Source of the DNA: Tessaracoccus timonensis
Lineage (GTDB): Bacteria; Actinomycetota; Actinomycetes; Propionibacteriales; Propionibacteriaceae
Length of the DNA: 64,000 nucleotides
Reading direction: 5' to 3'
Assembly: GCF_900343145.1 (NCBI RefSeq)
Contig: NZ_LT996886.1
Span: 992,001-1,056,000 of the forward strand
Numbering within the stretch: position 1 is the stretch's first letter; each line of letters begins with the position of its first letter. The translations under genes were made by a program, and so were the position numbers. This document shows, piece by piece, positions 17,971 to 26,187 of the stretch. Under the pieces are notes generated by a model that did no database searches, was not told where the DNA came from, and saw nothing but the letters and a program-made list of their open reading frames with translations.

Positions 17971-18993
17971 TCAACCCAAGAAGCTCGCAAGCCCAATCAG
18001 CAGCGGAAGCAGCAGTAGGCCCAGCACGACGGACACGAACAGCCGGTGGTCTCGCAACACGGCCAGGTATTCGCGGATCGTCGCCGCCGGCCAGTAGTAG
18101 CGCGCGGTCCGGTAGCCAAGGGCATAGCCCGGCACCTTGGCGCGACGCATCATCGTCGCGGCACGAAACGCGTGATAGTCATTCGTCGCAACCACCACAG
18201 GCCCATGAATCCCCTTGTCCCGCAGCAGTTCGGCAGTGAGGGCGAGGTTCTCTGCGGTCGTCGTCGAGCGATCTTCCAGCCAGATTCTCTCCGACGGCAC
18301 CCCTCGGCCATGCGCATACTCAGCCATGGCCGACGCCTCGGAGACCTCTTCATCGGCGCCCTGTCCACCAGACATGATGATGGGAATGTCACGCCCTCCG
18401 CTCCACTCCTTGCGCGCGAGTTCCAGCCCCTTATCGATGCGACGCCCGAGCAGCGGCGACACCGACCGTCCACGCAGCGCACCACCCAGCACGACGACCG
18501 CACTCACCTGCCTACCGAACCGGCCAAACCACCAGACATAAAAGTTGGAGTAGAAGAGGAAGCTCACGAACCCGACGGCCAACGCCAGCAGGGGTAGCCC
18601 GAGCGCGCCAAGAATGAATGCCTGCCGTTCCCACTGCAGCAAGTAAGCGACGAGGAACGCGGCCACGTAGGCGAGCATCCCGGCTCCGACAAGGCCGGAC
18701 AGCAACGTGGCGCGGGTGCGTCCTTCTCTGCGCAGCATCAACACGAAGTTGGCGATGAGGAATACCCCGACGATCACCGGCGAGCCCAGCAACACCAAGG
18801 CGAGCACGACGAGCACTAACTCGAACGGCAACCCCACCACCGGCAACGTAGCGGCAACGCCCATCCACAGCGCCACCTGCGCCAGGAACGCAGCAACCCC
18901 GAAGGTCAGCAGAAACCCCGGCCACACGACGCGTGGCTCGATGGCGAACCACACCGCAAACGCGACAAGACACACCAAGGCAACGACAAGCAT
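17971..18993 (-). CDS. YdcF/DUF218-family membrane protein
   Basis: 340 residues. The first half holds five or so membrane helices; the second half (from about residue 165) is a DUF218 domain, with VVVLGGALRGRSVSPLLGRR, IIMSGGQGADEEVSEASAM, LEDRSTTTAENL and VVVATNDYHAFRAATMMRR. DUF218 proteins such as ElyC and SanA are linked to envelope and peptidoglycan-precursor homeostasis; the molecular activity is not settled. The fusion of a polytopic N-terminal part to DUF218 is common in actinobacteria. It ends with one more C-terminal helix. Confidence 0.85.
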   Translation of the reverse strand: MLVVALVCLVAFAVWFAIEPRVVWPGFLLTFGVAAFLAQVALWMGVAATLPVVGLPFELVLVVLALVLLGSPVIVGVFLIANFVLMLRREGRTRATLLSGLVGAGMLAYVAAFLVAYLLQWERQAFILGALGLPLLALAVGFVSFLFYSNFYVWWFGRFGRQVSAVVVLGGALRGRSVSPLLGRRIDKGLELARKEWSGGRDIPIIMSGGQGADEEVSEASAMAEYAHGRGVPSERIWLEDRSTTTAENLALTAELLRDKGIHGPVVVATNDYHAFRAATMMRRAKVPGYALGYRTARYYWPAATIREYLAVLRDHRLFVSVVLGLLLLPLLIGLASFLG

Positions 18994-19148
18994 GACCTAA
19001 TTACACCGCAAGCTGTTGTCGCACGTCAGTAGTGCCAGCTCCACTGTCGACGGTGGCCCGGCCCCTACGCACTTGGCGGCGCGGGCGTCGTCGGGGCAAT
19101 CTTCGTCTACACGACACAGGATTCTCGCGGGACGACGGGCCTCATAGT

Positions 19149-19184
19149 GTGAGATGTGTTGCGGAAAACCGCAACACATCTCAC
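19149..19184. repeat. Palindromic repeat, family B-like copy 3; possible feo terminator
   Basis: GTGAGATGTGTTGCGG (19149-19164) and CCGCAACACATCTCAC (19169-19184) form a perfect 16-bp stem with an AAAA loop. The arms resemble family B (GTGTGAGATCTGTTGCGG). It lies 14 bases past the stop of the leftward feo operon, so it may double as its terminator, though no T-run follows. Confidence 0.85.
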
Positions 19185-19197
19185 GAAATGAGCGATC

Positions 19198-19485
19198 TTA
19201 GCCGGGGCGTCGGGTGAGTTTCAGCATCACGGGCCCGCGCGCGGTGTGCATTCCCGACGCGCCACAGCCGGCCGATCCGTCGGCCTTGCCGCTGGGGCAG
19301 GCGCCGCAGCCACCGTCGGGGCAACCGGACGAGAGCTGCTCCGAGACGAGGAACCCCGTGCGCTCAAGGTGGGCCAGGGCGGCGTCGACAACATCGGGCG
19401 CGAGGCCCGTCGCGCGTGCGATGCCGGCGCGAGTGCCGACGCCGTCGCCGATCGCGTGGGCCACCTGGGTGAGCGGGCCGCTCAC
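19198..19485 (-). CDS. FeoC-like winged-helix protein with cysteine cluster
   Basis: About 95 residues from GTG 19485, which overlaps the feoB stop (GTGA). The N-terminal half reads as a small winged helix (AHAIGDGVGTRAGIARATGL, then VVDAALAHLERTGFLVSE). It is followed by a loop with four closely spaced cysteines (GCPDGGCGACPSG) and one more (GCGASG), the kind of cluster that binds an Fe-S centre in FeoC proteins. FeoC is thought to regulate or stabilise FeoB. Gene position, size and cysteine loop all fit; sequence identity to characterised FeoC cannot be checked here. Confidence 0.8.
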   Translation of the reverse strand: MSGPLTQVAHAIGDGVGTRAGIARATGLAPDVVDAALAHLERTGFLVSEQLSSGCPDGGCGACPSGKADGSAGCGASGMHTARGPVMLKLTRRPG

Positions 19486-21434
19486 GCGATCAGGCTCCCG
19501 ATCTGGAACACCGCGACGGCCAGGAGCCAGGCCCCAGCGAGCTGTGTGCCGACCCCGAACAGCGTCCACTTCCAGCCAATCTCCCGCAGTTGCGCAGCCA
19601 GCACCGCCATGCACGGCGTGTAGGCGAGGAGGAACACCAGGAACGCCCACACGGCGGGGATCTTGTGCCCGCCCGACGACGCTTCGAAGGCCTGGTTGAT
19701 CTTCGCGGCGAGCGCGGCGTCGTCGCCGGTTTCTTCGGGATCGTCGACGGCGTAGGTCTGCGCCCACGTCGAGATGACGGCCTCCTTCGCGACGAAGCCC
19801 GTCACCAGCGCGCCGGTGGTCTCCCACGTGCCGAAACCGGCGGGTTCAAAGACCGGTGCGACGGTCTTCGCCACGGCCGCGTAGGCGGAGTCCTCGGGCT
19901 CGAGGTCGCCGAACGAGCCCTCACCGGTTACCGGAATGGACTGCAACACGAACACCGCAGCTACGGTGACGACGATGATGCCGGTGGCGGTTTCCAGGAA
20001 GCCCTTGAGACGGGTCCACGTCACCGACGCGGTGATGCGCGCCGTCGGGAATTGGTAGGGCGGCAGGTCCATGATGAGCGGTTCGCTGCCCATCGTGCGC
20101 CACAGCGTGTTCTTCATGAGTAGCCCGACGAGCACGATGAGCGCGATGGAGAGCAGGTACATCACGAACACGACGCTGCCCGCGTGCCCGGGGAAGAATG
20201 CGCTTGCCACCAGCATGTAGACCGTGAGGCGCGCCGAGCACGACGTGAACGGCACGAGCAGAGCGGTCATGATGCGGTGGCGACGTTGCGAGAGCACGCG
20301 CGTGGCGGAAATGGCCGGCACGTTGCAGCCGTAGCCCACGATGAGCGGCAGGAATGCCTTGCCGGGCAGGCCGATCCAGCGCATAGTGCGATCGGCGACG
20401 ACGGCGGCACGCGCCATGTAGCCGGAGTCTTCCAGGATGGCCAACAACACGAACATGAGCGTCATCAACGGGATGAACGGCATGAGCGCGCCGACGCCGG
20501 CGATGATCCCGTCGACGAGGAAGCCCGTGACGAAGCTCGGCAGGTGGATGGCTTCCAGCCCGGCGCGCGCCCAGTCGGTGATGGGGCCGGTGACAAGGCC
20601 TTCCAGGCCGTCCTGTAGCGGTGCTGCCACCGTCGTCGTGATCTGAAACACCAGCCACATCGTCGCCAAGAACAGCAGCGGGCCGGCGACGGGGTGCAGT
20701 GCGATCTTGTCGAAGCGCTCCGTGTTGGTGAGTTTCGGCTGCGCGGGCTGGGTCGTGGCAGAGGCGACGGCGGCGTCGATCCAGGCGAAGCGGTCGTCGG
20801 CCAGCGCGAACTCGTCCGCGTCGGCGGGCAGCGCGCGAGGCGTCGCGCAGCACCCGTCGAGGGCATTCATCACGGCCTCCTCCAACTCGACGAGACCAGT
20901 GCGCGTGCGCGGATTCACGGCGACGACGGGCACACCGACGGCAGCGCTCAGCACCTGCTGGTCGACGTCGATCCCCCGCTGGCGAGCGACGTCGTCCATC
21001 GTCATGGCCACGACGATCCGGAAGCGGTGCTCGCGCACCTGCGAGAGGAGGTACATGGAACGGCTGAGGTGGGCTGCGTCGACGATCACCACGACGACGT
21101 CAGGGCGCTCGTCCTCCGGCGCCTGGAGCAGGAGCGCGTGGGTGAGTTCCTCGTCGGGTGACATCGCGTCGAGTGAATACGCGCCGGGTAGATCGAGCAG
21201 GTCGTACGTGCGGCGGCCTTTCCACGCGCCGCGCCCCACCTCGACGGAGGTACCGGGCCAGTTGCCCATGGTGCGCCGGGCGCCGGTGAGGACGTTGAAC
21301 AACGTCGACTTTCCGACGTTGGGTGAGCCGACGAGCGCGACGATGGGCGAACCTTTGGGAGCGACGGCCCCAGCGTCGTTGCAATGGCAACTGACGACGG
21401 GCTTTGCGGGCTCGATGCGGAGGGCGTCGGTCAT
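19482..21434 (-). CDS. feoB: Ferrous iron transporter FeoB
   Basis: 650 residues. The N-terminal G domain has G1 GSPNVGKS (36-43), and G3 is DLPG in DLLDLPGAYSL. It is followed by the helical GDI-like part and a membrane domain with about nine helices including the two Gate motifs (SCSARLTVYML and the later YTPCMAVLAAQLREIG). FeoB moves Fe2+ across the membrane. It overlaps feoA (ATGA) and the feoC-like gene (GTGA), so all three are translated from one mRNA that starts at a DtxR-type box. Confidence 0.96.
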   Translation of the reverse strand: MTDALRIEPAKPVVSCHCNDAGAVAPKGSPIVALVGSPNVGKSTLFNVLTGARRTMGNWPGTSVEVGRGAWKGRRTYDLLDLPGAYSLDAMSPDEELTHALLLQAPEDERPDVVVVIVDAAHLSRSMYLLSQVREHRFRIVVAMTMDDVARQRGIDVDQQVLSAAVGVPVVAVNPRTRTGLVELEEAVMNALDGCCATPRALPADADEFALADDRFAWIDAAVASATTQPAQPKLTNTERFDKIALHPVAGPLLFLATMWLVFQITTTVAAPLQDGLEGLVTGPITDWARAGLEAIHLPSFVTGFLVDGIIAGVGALMPFIPLMTLMFVLLAILEDSGYMARAAVVADRTMRWIGLPGKAFLPLIVGYGCNVPAISATRVLSQRRHRIMTALLVPFTSCSARLTVYMLVASAFFPGHAGSVVFVMYLLSIALIVLVGLLMKNTLWRTMGSEPLIMDLPPYQFPTARITASVTWTRLKGFLETATGIIVVTVAAVFVLQSIPVTGEGSFGDLEPEDSAYAAVAKTVAPVFEPAGFGTWETTGALVTGFVAKEAVISTWAQTYAVDDPEETGDDAALAAKINQAFEASSGGHKIPAVWAFLVFLLAYTPCMAVLAAQLREIGWKWTLFGVGTQLAGAWLLAVAVFQIGSLIA

Positions 21435-21688
21435 GCCGGACGCACCTCGAGCATGCGCAGCGTGGCGCGGTCGAGGGCCAGATGGGAGCCGGCGACGCCG
21501 ACGACGCGGCCCCCACCTGGGGTGCGCTGCCCGGCCGTGATCTGCGCGCCGGGGCGGATACCGAGTTCGGCGAGACGGCGAACGACGAAGTGGTTGCCTG
21601 GTGTGCGTACAACGTTGGTAACGACGGCGCCAGTGCCGGCTTGGAGTTCACCCAATTCAGCGCGATCCCGTGACTGCTGCGTGTTCAT
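21431..21688 (-). CDS. feoA: FeoA, SH3-like partner of FeoB
   Basis: 85 residues with the FeoA pattern: LGELQAGTGAVVTNV, RRLAELGIRPGAQIT, and a C-terminal SHLALDRATLRMLEV strand region. FeoA is a small cytoplasmic SH3-like protein that supports FeoB. The transcript may be leaderless: TAGTAT (complement of 21696-21701) stands seven bases before the ATG. The overlapping DtxR-type palindrome just upstream suggests iron repression. Confidence 0.93.
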   Translation of the reverse strand: MNTQQSRDRAELGELQAGTGAVVTNVVRTPGNHFVVRRLAELGIRPGAQITAGQRTPGGGRVVGVAGSHLALDRATLRMLEVRPA

Positions 21689-21713
21689 ATCGGGGATACT
21701 ACATGGCGTAATA

Positions 21714-21728
21714 AGGTTAGCCTAACCT
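21714..21728. promoter_or_regulatory. DtxR/IdeR-type iron box upstream of feoA
   Basis: AGGTTAGCCTAACCT is a perfect 15-base palindrome inside TAAGGTTAGCCTAACCTGG, close to the known consensus TTAGGTTAGSCTAACCTAA. It lies 12 bases upstream of the feoA -10 hexamer, covering the -35 area, where an iron-loaded repressor would block transcription. Confidence 0.92.
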
Positions 21729-21836
21729 GGGGTCGATTTATGATCGATACTCGTTGCGGTAATCTCCGCCGTGGTTTTCCAGCACCGCGTTCGGTGAGGG
21801 TGAGGGACCCCGTCGTGGTTGTTCCGGACATAAGGC

Positions 21837-21868
21837 GCAGGAGCGGCCACGCAATGGACCGCTCCTGC
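21837..21868. terminator. Strong hairpin, 10-bp stem
   Basis: GCAGGAGCGG (21837-21846) pairs perfectly with CCGCTCCTGC (21859-21868) around a 12-nt loop. No upstream gene reads into it from the left, so it may be the 3' end of a small unrecognised transcript or a relic. Confidence 0.55.
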
Positions 21869-21875
21869 TTCAACA

Positions 21876-21913
21876 GGCGAGATTGAGAGAAGGAGAGAGG
21901 TGAGAATCTCGCC
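21876..21913. terminator. Second hairpin with purine-only loop
   Basis: GGCGAGATT (21876-21884) pairs with AATCTCGCC (21905-21913). The 20-nt loop is nearly all A and G and contains AAGGAGAGAGG, a Shine-Dalgarno-like stretch. It follows the first hairpin by 7 bases. Confidence 0.5.
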
Positions 21914-22043
21914 ACCTCTAACCAACCACGCGCAGGGTGCACTTCGGGCCGAGAACCGGCAGGAACCTGCGTAATTCCGCCAACCCGCTCCCCTCCGACG
22001 TGGCCCGTCGCTCTCGGAGAGCCGAGTCGGTACATTGGCTCAC

Positions 22044-23171
22044 GTGAGCATCCAAGTTCGTCCCGTGTCCGCATCCCGTGTGCTTGAGTTCATCGCGCAG
22101 CGGGGGTCCGCGTCGTTCCTGCAAACTCCGGCCTGGGCCAAGGTGAAGTCCGACTGGCGAGGTGAGACCGTCGGCTTCTTCGATGGCGACGAACTCACCG
22201 GCACCGCACTCATCTTGTATCGCAAGCTGCCGAAGCTGCGTCGCTACCTGGCGTACCTTCCCGAGGGTCCCGTGCTCGACTGGGAACGCGCCGACTTCGC
22301 AGAACACCTCGACGCACTGGTCGCCTACGCCAAGCGCAACCGTGCGTTCGCGGTGCGGATCGGCCCGGCCGTGGTGCACCGTCGCTGGACCGCCCCCACT
22401 ATCAAGAGCGCCATCGCCGACGACGAGATCACCAAGCTCTCGCAGGCCACCCCCGATGAGACGACCCTGGAAGGCACCCGGGCGCTGCGTGCGTTGCAGC
22501 AGCGGCGGTGGATCACCGACGAGTCCGGCGAAGGGTTCGCGGCAGGCCAGCCGCAGTTCAACTTCCAGCTGCCGCTTCGCCACGCCGACGGCACGCAGAA
22601 AACCGACGACGAGCTCCTCAAGGGCATGAACCAGCTCTGGCGCCGCAACATCAAGAAGGCCGCCAAGATGGGCGTCGAGGTACGGCTCGGCACCCGCGAC
22701 GACCTCGCGCGCTTCCATGAGCTCTACCTCGAAACCGCCGAACGCGACGGGTTCACCGGGCGCCCGCTGGCGTACTTCGAGCACATGTGGGACGCCCTCA
22801 ACGCGGAGGAGGACGGGCGCATGAAGCTGTACCTGTCCGAACACGAGGGCGACCTCGTTGCCGCGACGACCTTCGTCACCGTCGGCGAGCACGCCTGGTA
22901 CTCCTACGGCGCGTCCTCGACGCACAAGCGCGAGGTGCGCGGCTCGAACGCCGTGCAGTGGCAGATGATCCGCGATGCAAACGCCGCCGACTGCGCCGTC
23001 TACGACCTGCGCGGCATCGTCGAGGGAGTAGGCGCCGACGATCCCGAGCTCGGCCTAATCCAGTTCAAGGTGGGCACCGGCGGCGAGGCCGTCGCGTACC
23101 TCGGCGAGTGGGATTTCCCCATCAACAAGGTGCTGTACAAGGCTTTCGACATTTACATGAAGCGACGCTGA
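22044..23171 (+). CDS. FemAB-family peptidyltransferase (peptidoglycan bridge formation)
   Basis: About 375 residues with two GNAT-like halves typical of the Fem family: SASFLQTPAWAKVKSDWRGE near the N-terminus, GPVLDWERADF, the helical RRNIKKAAKMGVEVRLGTRDD, and AWYSYGASS plus GSNAVQWQMIRDA in the second half. Fem proteins add amino acids from aminoacyl-tRNA to lipid-linked peptidoglycan precursors. GTG 22044 is preferred over TTG 22035, since TACATT ends seven bases before it, consistent with a leaderless mRNA. An alanine-racemase-like gene follows one base after the stop. Confidence 0.9.
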   Translation: MSIQVRPVSASRVLEFIAQRGSASFLQTPAWAKVKSDWRGETVGFFDGDELTGTALILYRKLPKLRRYLAYLPEGPVLDWERADFAEHLDALVAYAKRNRAFAVRIGPAVVHRRWTAPTIKSAIADDEITKLSQATPDETTLEGTRALRALQQRRWITDESGEGFAAGQPQFNFQLPLRHADGTQKTDDELLKGMNQLWRRNIKKAAKMGVEVRLGTRDDLARFHELYLETAERDGFTGRPLAYFEHMWDALNAEEDGRMKLYLSEHEGDLVAATTFVTVGEHAWYSYGASSTHKREVRGSNAVQWQMIRDANAADCAVYDLRGIVEGVGADDPELGLIQFKVGTGGEAVAYLGEWDFPINKVLYKAFDIYMKRR

Positions 23172-23172
23172 C

Positions 23173-24201
23173 ATGCTGAAACTCCACATCAACACCGAAC
23201 TCTGGCGCGCCCACCAGCGCGACGTCGTCGCGCAGTGCCCGGGCATCGTGCCCGTCGCGAAGGGCTGCGGGTACGGCTTCGGCAACGGGGTGCTGGCGGG
23301 TGAGGTCGAACGCCTCGGCCTGGACACCGTCGCGGTCGGCACCGCCCACGAGGTGGCCGAGCTGCGCGAGGCCGGCTGGGCGGGCGACATCGTCGTGCTG
23401 AACCCGTGGCGGCCGTTCGACGCCCTCGCGACGCAGTACCTCGCCGACCCGCACGTCATCGCCACCGTGTCGCGCGTCGAGGACGTGCAGGCACTCACGC
23501 GCGAGCACCCGGGCACGGCCGTGCTCGTGGAGGTGGAGACGTCGATGTACCGCCACGGCATCGCCCCCGACGAGCTCCCGTGCGCCGATCTCTCCGCACT
23601 CGACGTGCGTGGCTGGACGGTGCACCTGCCCGCACCCGGTTCCCTCGACGAGGCCCGCGCGCTTGCCGCCGCCATCGCCCGGCATCCGCAAGCCGACAAG
23701 GGCATCTGGTTCTCGCACCTTTCTTTCGACGACTACCGCGCCCTCGCGGCAGAACTCGACGTGCCGGTGCGGATGCGCGTCGGCACCCGCTTGTGGCTGG
23801 GCAACCCGAAGGCCTACCGCGCTATCGGTACCGTCCTCGACGTGCACCAACTGCCGAAGGGAACGCCCGTCGGTTACCACGGCGAGAAGACCCCGTCGCA
23901 AGGCTGCCTCGTCGTGATCTCCGGCGGCACGGCGCACGGCGTGGCACTCGCCGCACCCGCCACCGCGCGTTCGTTCAAGCAGCGCCTCATCCCGTTCGCG
24001 GAGGCCTTCGACGAGTTCCGCGGCCAGGTGACAAGCCCGTTCACTATCGACGGACGCAAGCGCCCGTTCGCCGAGCCGCCACACATGCACGCGTCGTTGG
24101 TGTTCGTCGACGGCCCGGGCCGCCCGGTCACCGTGGGCGATGAGGTTCCCGTCACCGTCCGGATGACCACCACCACCTTCGACGAGTGCGTCTTCGAGTA
24201 G
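23173..24201 (+). CDS. Alanine-racemase-like PLP enzyme paired with FemAB-like ligase
   Basis: 342 residues. The N-terminal segment VPVAKGCGYGFGNGVLAGEV resembles the PLP-lysine site of alanine racemases (normally VVKADAYGHG), with the likely Schiff-base lysine in VAKGCGYG near residue 29. TIM-barrel elements follow (VLVEVETSMYRHG, VRMRVGTRLWLG) and a C-terminal beta domain. The usual alanine racemase sequence is only loosely kept, so the true substrate may be another amino acid. Immediate coupling to a FemAB-type gene suggests a job in peptidoglycan bridge or stem modification. It could be a non-catalytic paralogue. Confidence 0.75.
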   Translation: MLKLHINTELWRAHQRDVVAQCPGIVPVAKGCGYGFGNGVLAGEVERLGLDTVAVGTAHEVAELREAGWAGDIVVLNPWRPFDALATQYLADPHVIATVSRVEDVQALTREHPGTAVLVEVETSMYRHGIAPDELPCADLSALDVRGWTVHLPAPGSLDEARALAAAIARHPQADKGIWFSHLSFDDYRALAAELDVPVRMRVGTRLWLGNPKAYRAIGTVLDVHQLPKGTPVGYHGEKTPSQGCLVVISGGTAHGVALAAPATARSFKQRLIPFAEAFDEFRGQVTSPFTIDGRKRPFAEPPHMHASLVFVDGPGRPVTVGDEVPVTVRMTTTTFDECVFE

Positions 24202-24303
24202 GCTCAACAGCTCAGCGCGGGGATTGAGCACCGCTACCTATCGGTAGCAACCCTCCTGCCGCATAGATTGAGACCCAGCTGTATGTGGAACAGGAGTATG
24301 AAC
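24202..24303. promoter_or_regulatory. Small hairpins before the ESX-like locus
   Basis: GCTCAA (24202-24207) can pair with TTGAGC (24224-24229), and GCTACC TATC GGTAGC (24233-24248) makes a second short hairpin. They may end the FemAB transcript. CAGGAG (24291-24296) is the ribosome site of the next gene. Confidence 0.35.
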
Positions 24304-24594
24304 ATGACGATTCGGTTCGACCCCGGCATGATTCGCACAGTCGCGGGAGCCGTGGGGGACGCAGTTTCCGGTGTGCGCGCCCTCAAAGCCAACAATGCTT
24401 CACCGGGCGGCAACAGCGGCTTCACGACGAGCGATGCCATTGCGCAACTCAATGATGAGCTGAACGGCGAGGTCGACGAGATGTCAGAGTCCGTCCAGAG
24501 CGACAGCGACGCGCTCTACGCCACTGCGTCCTCGTATACCCACACCGAGGACGAAGCCACTGGCGCCTCATCAGGCTTCTTTAAGGAGGTCTGA
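24304..24594 (+). CDS. ESX/WXG100-like small protein
   Basis: About 96 residues from ATG 24304 (CAGGAG seven bases before; the upstream ATG 24298 is too close). It has two predicted helices separated by a short Gly/Asn turn (NNASPGGNSGF) and a polar C-terminus. The second part, SDAIAQLNDELNGEVDEMSE followed by SDALYATASSYTHTEDEATG, matches type VII secretion small partners of the EspC/WXG100 superfamily. These form helical dimers with secreted effectors. It ends two bases before the following gene, which carries AAGGAGG inside this gene's last codons. A role as secretion partner is inferred. Confidence 0.72.
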   Translation: MTIRFDPGMIRTVAGAVGDAVSGVRALKANNASPGGNSGFTTSDAIAQLNDELNGEVDEMSESVQSDSDALYATASSYTHTEDEATGASSGFFKEV

Positions 24595-24595
24595 G

Positions 24596-25780
24596 ATGGG
24601 TGAGGTGACGCTGAGTGAGTTGCTTGATTTCAAACCGCGCCTCTGGACCTCTCAAGCCGACAAATGGGAAAAGAACGCCAACGAGCTGGCTACGCAGGCC
24701 ACAGACATCCACGCAGCGGCAGACAACCTCGAGAGCTCGCTCACAGGGCCCAGCGGCAAGAAGGCATCCGCAGCGCTGCGAGATAAGGCCGATCAGCTCC
24801 TGAAAGCGAGCGATGTATACCTCATGGTAAGCCTCATCCTCAGTGAAGGTGCCGGCAAGATGGAGGAACACCAAGCAAAGGCTGGGGACCTTAAACGTCA
24901 ATTGGAGTTGGGTCACGTCGACGTCCACGAGGACGGCCTATGCACGCCGCAGTTTACGATAAACCCCATTGAATTGGCGCGCCGAGCTAGTCTTGCTGGC
25001 GCAGGCACCGCCAAATTGAAAAGCATTCTGCAGTTGGCGGTGGACCTCGATCGGCGGATCGCCGAAGCTCTGAAAATGCGGGAATCCCTCCCCCCGGTGG
25101 ATACAGCTAAAACCGGCCCCATCGACATCAGCATCGGCGCAATCCAGGCTGCAGCCGCAACGGATGCGCAGGGAGAATGGGGAAACTGCGTCCAGCTTTC
25201 ATCCTTGCGTGCGCTCGCCAAGGCAAACCCGCAATGGCTAGAGGACCACGTCAACTGGGATGCAAAGAAAGGCGCCTACGTCGTAAATCTGTGGGACCCC
25301 GACACCGGTGAACCGAAGGATGTATACGTCGACCCGACGATGCTGACCGATTCCGAGCATGATTCGAAGGATCCCAGCAAACTCACCATCTTCGATATCT
25401 ACGAGCAGGCGCTCATTAGCGTCGACCCAACTCACAGCGGCGAAAACTTGTCGGACGGATTCGAAACAATCATGGGCAAGGAAGCAGACTGGGCCGGGAG
25501 CACGGGTGAAGTCATCGATGCGGTAAATGACGATAAAGCTGTCACCGCTGGGGGATCGAAGCAGGACTACAAGCATGCCAGTATCCCCGCGGAAAAACGT
25601 CTCGTTCCGAACCATGCCTACCACGTGAAAGAGATCACCCCGGACGGTAACATCGTCCTGGAAAATCCTTGGGGCCCGAACGGTGGAACAATGGATGGTG
25701 TGCATTTCCCTGGCAGAGTTGAGCTCACTCCTGAGGAATATGACAAATGGATCGGCCACAGCGCGGTAGCGAATTCGTAA
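24596..25780 (+). CDS. Putative type VII-secreted calpain-like cysteine protease effector
   Basis: 394 residues. Residues 1-110 are helical with a WXG100-like look (ADKWEKNANELATQATDI, AADNLESSLTG) and a charged coil. From about 190 the sequence follows family C2 (calpain-like) proteases: EWGNCVQLSSLRALAK with Cys198, PNHAYHVKEI with His340, and LENPWGPNGG with Asn357. This spacing and the NPWG motif are diagnostic of the calpain catalytic core. The preceding ESX-like gene and the following small gene, a candidate immunity factor, give the layout of a secreted polymorphic toxin. No signal peptide is seen, as expected for type VII cargo. Toxicity is inferred. Confidence 0.78.
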   Translation: MGEVTLSELLDFKPRLWTSQADKWEKNANELATQATDIHAAADNLESSLTGPSGKKASAALRDKADQLLKASDVYLMVSLILSEGAGKMEEHQAKAGDLKRQLELGHVDVHEDGLCTPQFTINPIELARRASLAGAGTAKLKSILQLAVDLDRRIAEALKMRESLPPVDTAKTGPIDISIGAIQAAAATDAQGEWGNCVQLSSLRALAKANPQWLEDHVNWDAKKGAYVVNLWDPDTGEPKDVYVDPTMLTDSEHDSKDPSKLTIFDIYEQALISVDPTHSGENLSDGFETIMGKEADWAGSTGEVIDAVNDDKAVTAGGSKQDYKHASIPAEKRLVPNHAYHVKEITPDGNIVLENPWGPNGGTMDGVHFPGRVELTPEEYDKWIGHSAVANS

Positions 25781-25790
25781 GGAGCATCTC

Positions 25791-26171
25791 ATGGTGAATC
25801 TCAAGCGTTTTGAACGAGAGTTCACGCCGGTGCTGGAGCAGCTGCGCACGTCCCTTGAGCCCGCGGTCGGCGTGCTGCTGTGGAAGGATGCGCGAGAGGC
25901 TCGTCTCGTCACACACACCGAACGCCGCGACTTCGTGCGGGTCGGCCCCATCTTCGGCGACGGCGTAGCCCGGAGCACCGTTGACCCCGATCAGGTGCTC
26001 AAGATTTTCAACAAAGCGGCTGCCTCAGCCGACCTCCATCCAGCAGAGCGCACCGAGTCGGTGAACGGTGAGTTCAGCTGGACTGCCGACGACCAGATTG
26101 GCACCACCCTGGAGCTGCGTATTGGGCGTGATGTTCGTATCTGGATGGACACCGAGGCACTCGCCGAATAG
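25791..26171 (+). CDS. Small protein, candidate immunity factor for the calpain-like effector
   Basis: 126 residues, soluble, starting 10 bases after the effector with AAGGAG overlapping the gap. I do not recognise the family. It opens with a helix (LKRFEREFTPVLEQLRTSLE), then beta-rich segments (VGVLLWKDAREARLVTHTER, GTTLELRIGRDVRIWMD). It is acidic. Small, co-transcribed and last in the operon, it fits the profile of an immunity protein that neutralises the protease in the producer, but a chaperone role cannot be excluded. Confidence 0.6.
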   Translation: MVNLKRFEREFTPVLEQLRTSLEPAVGVLLWKDAREARLVTHTERRDFVRVGPIFGDGVARSTVDPDQVLKIFNKAAASADLHPAERTESVNGEFSWTADDQIGTTLELRIGRDVRIWMDTEALAE

Positions 26172-26187
26172 GCGGTCCCCACACAGT

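Larger units (their letters stand above)
21729..22043. other. Non-coding stretch between the feo operon and the FemAB-like gene
   Basis: No convincing gene. It holds two strong hairpins (annotated separately) and the TACATT hexamer at 22031-22036 that probably starts the next gene's leaderless transcript. Minus-strand frames here have poor codon usage and no recognisable product. Confidence 0.6.

Noticed and set aside
19149-19184. Classical rho-independent terminator for feo
   Set aside because: Good stem but no T-run on either strand; kept as repeat with possible terminator role.
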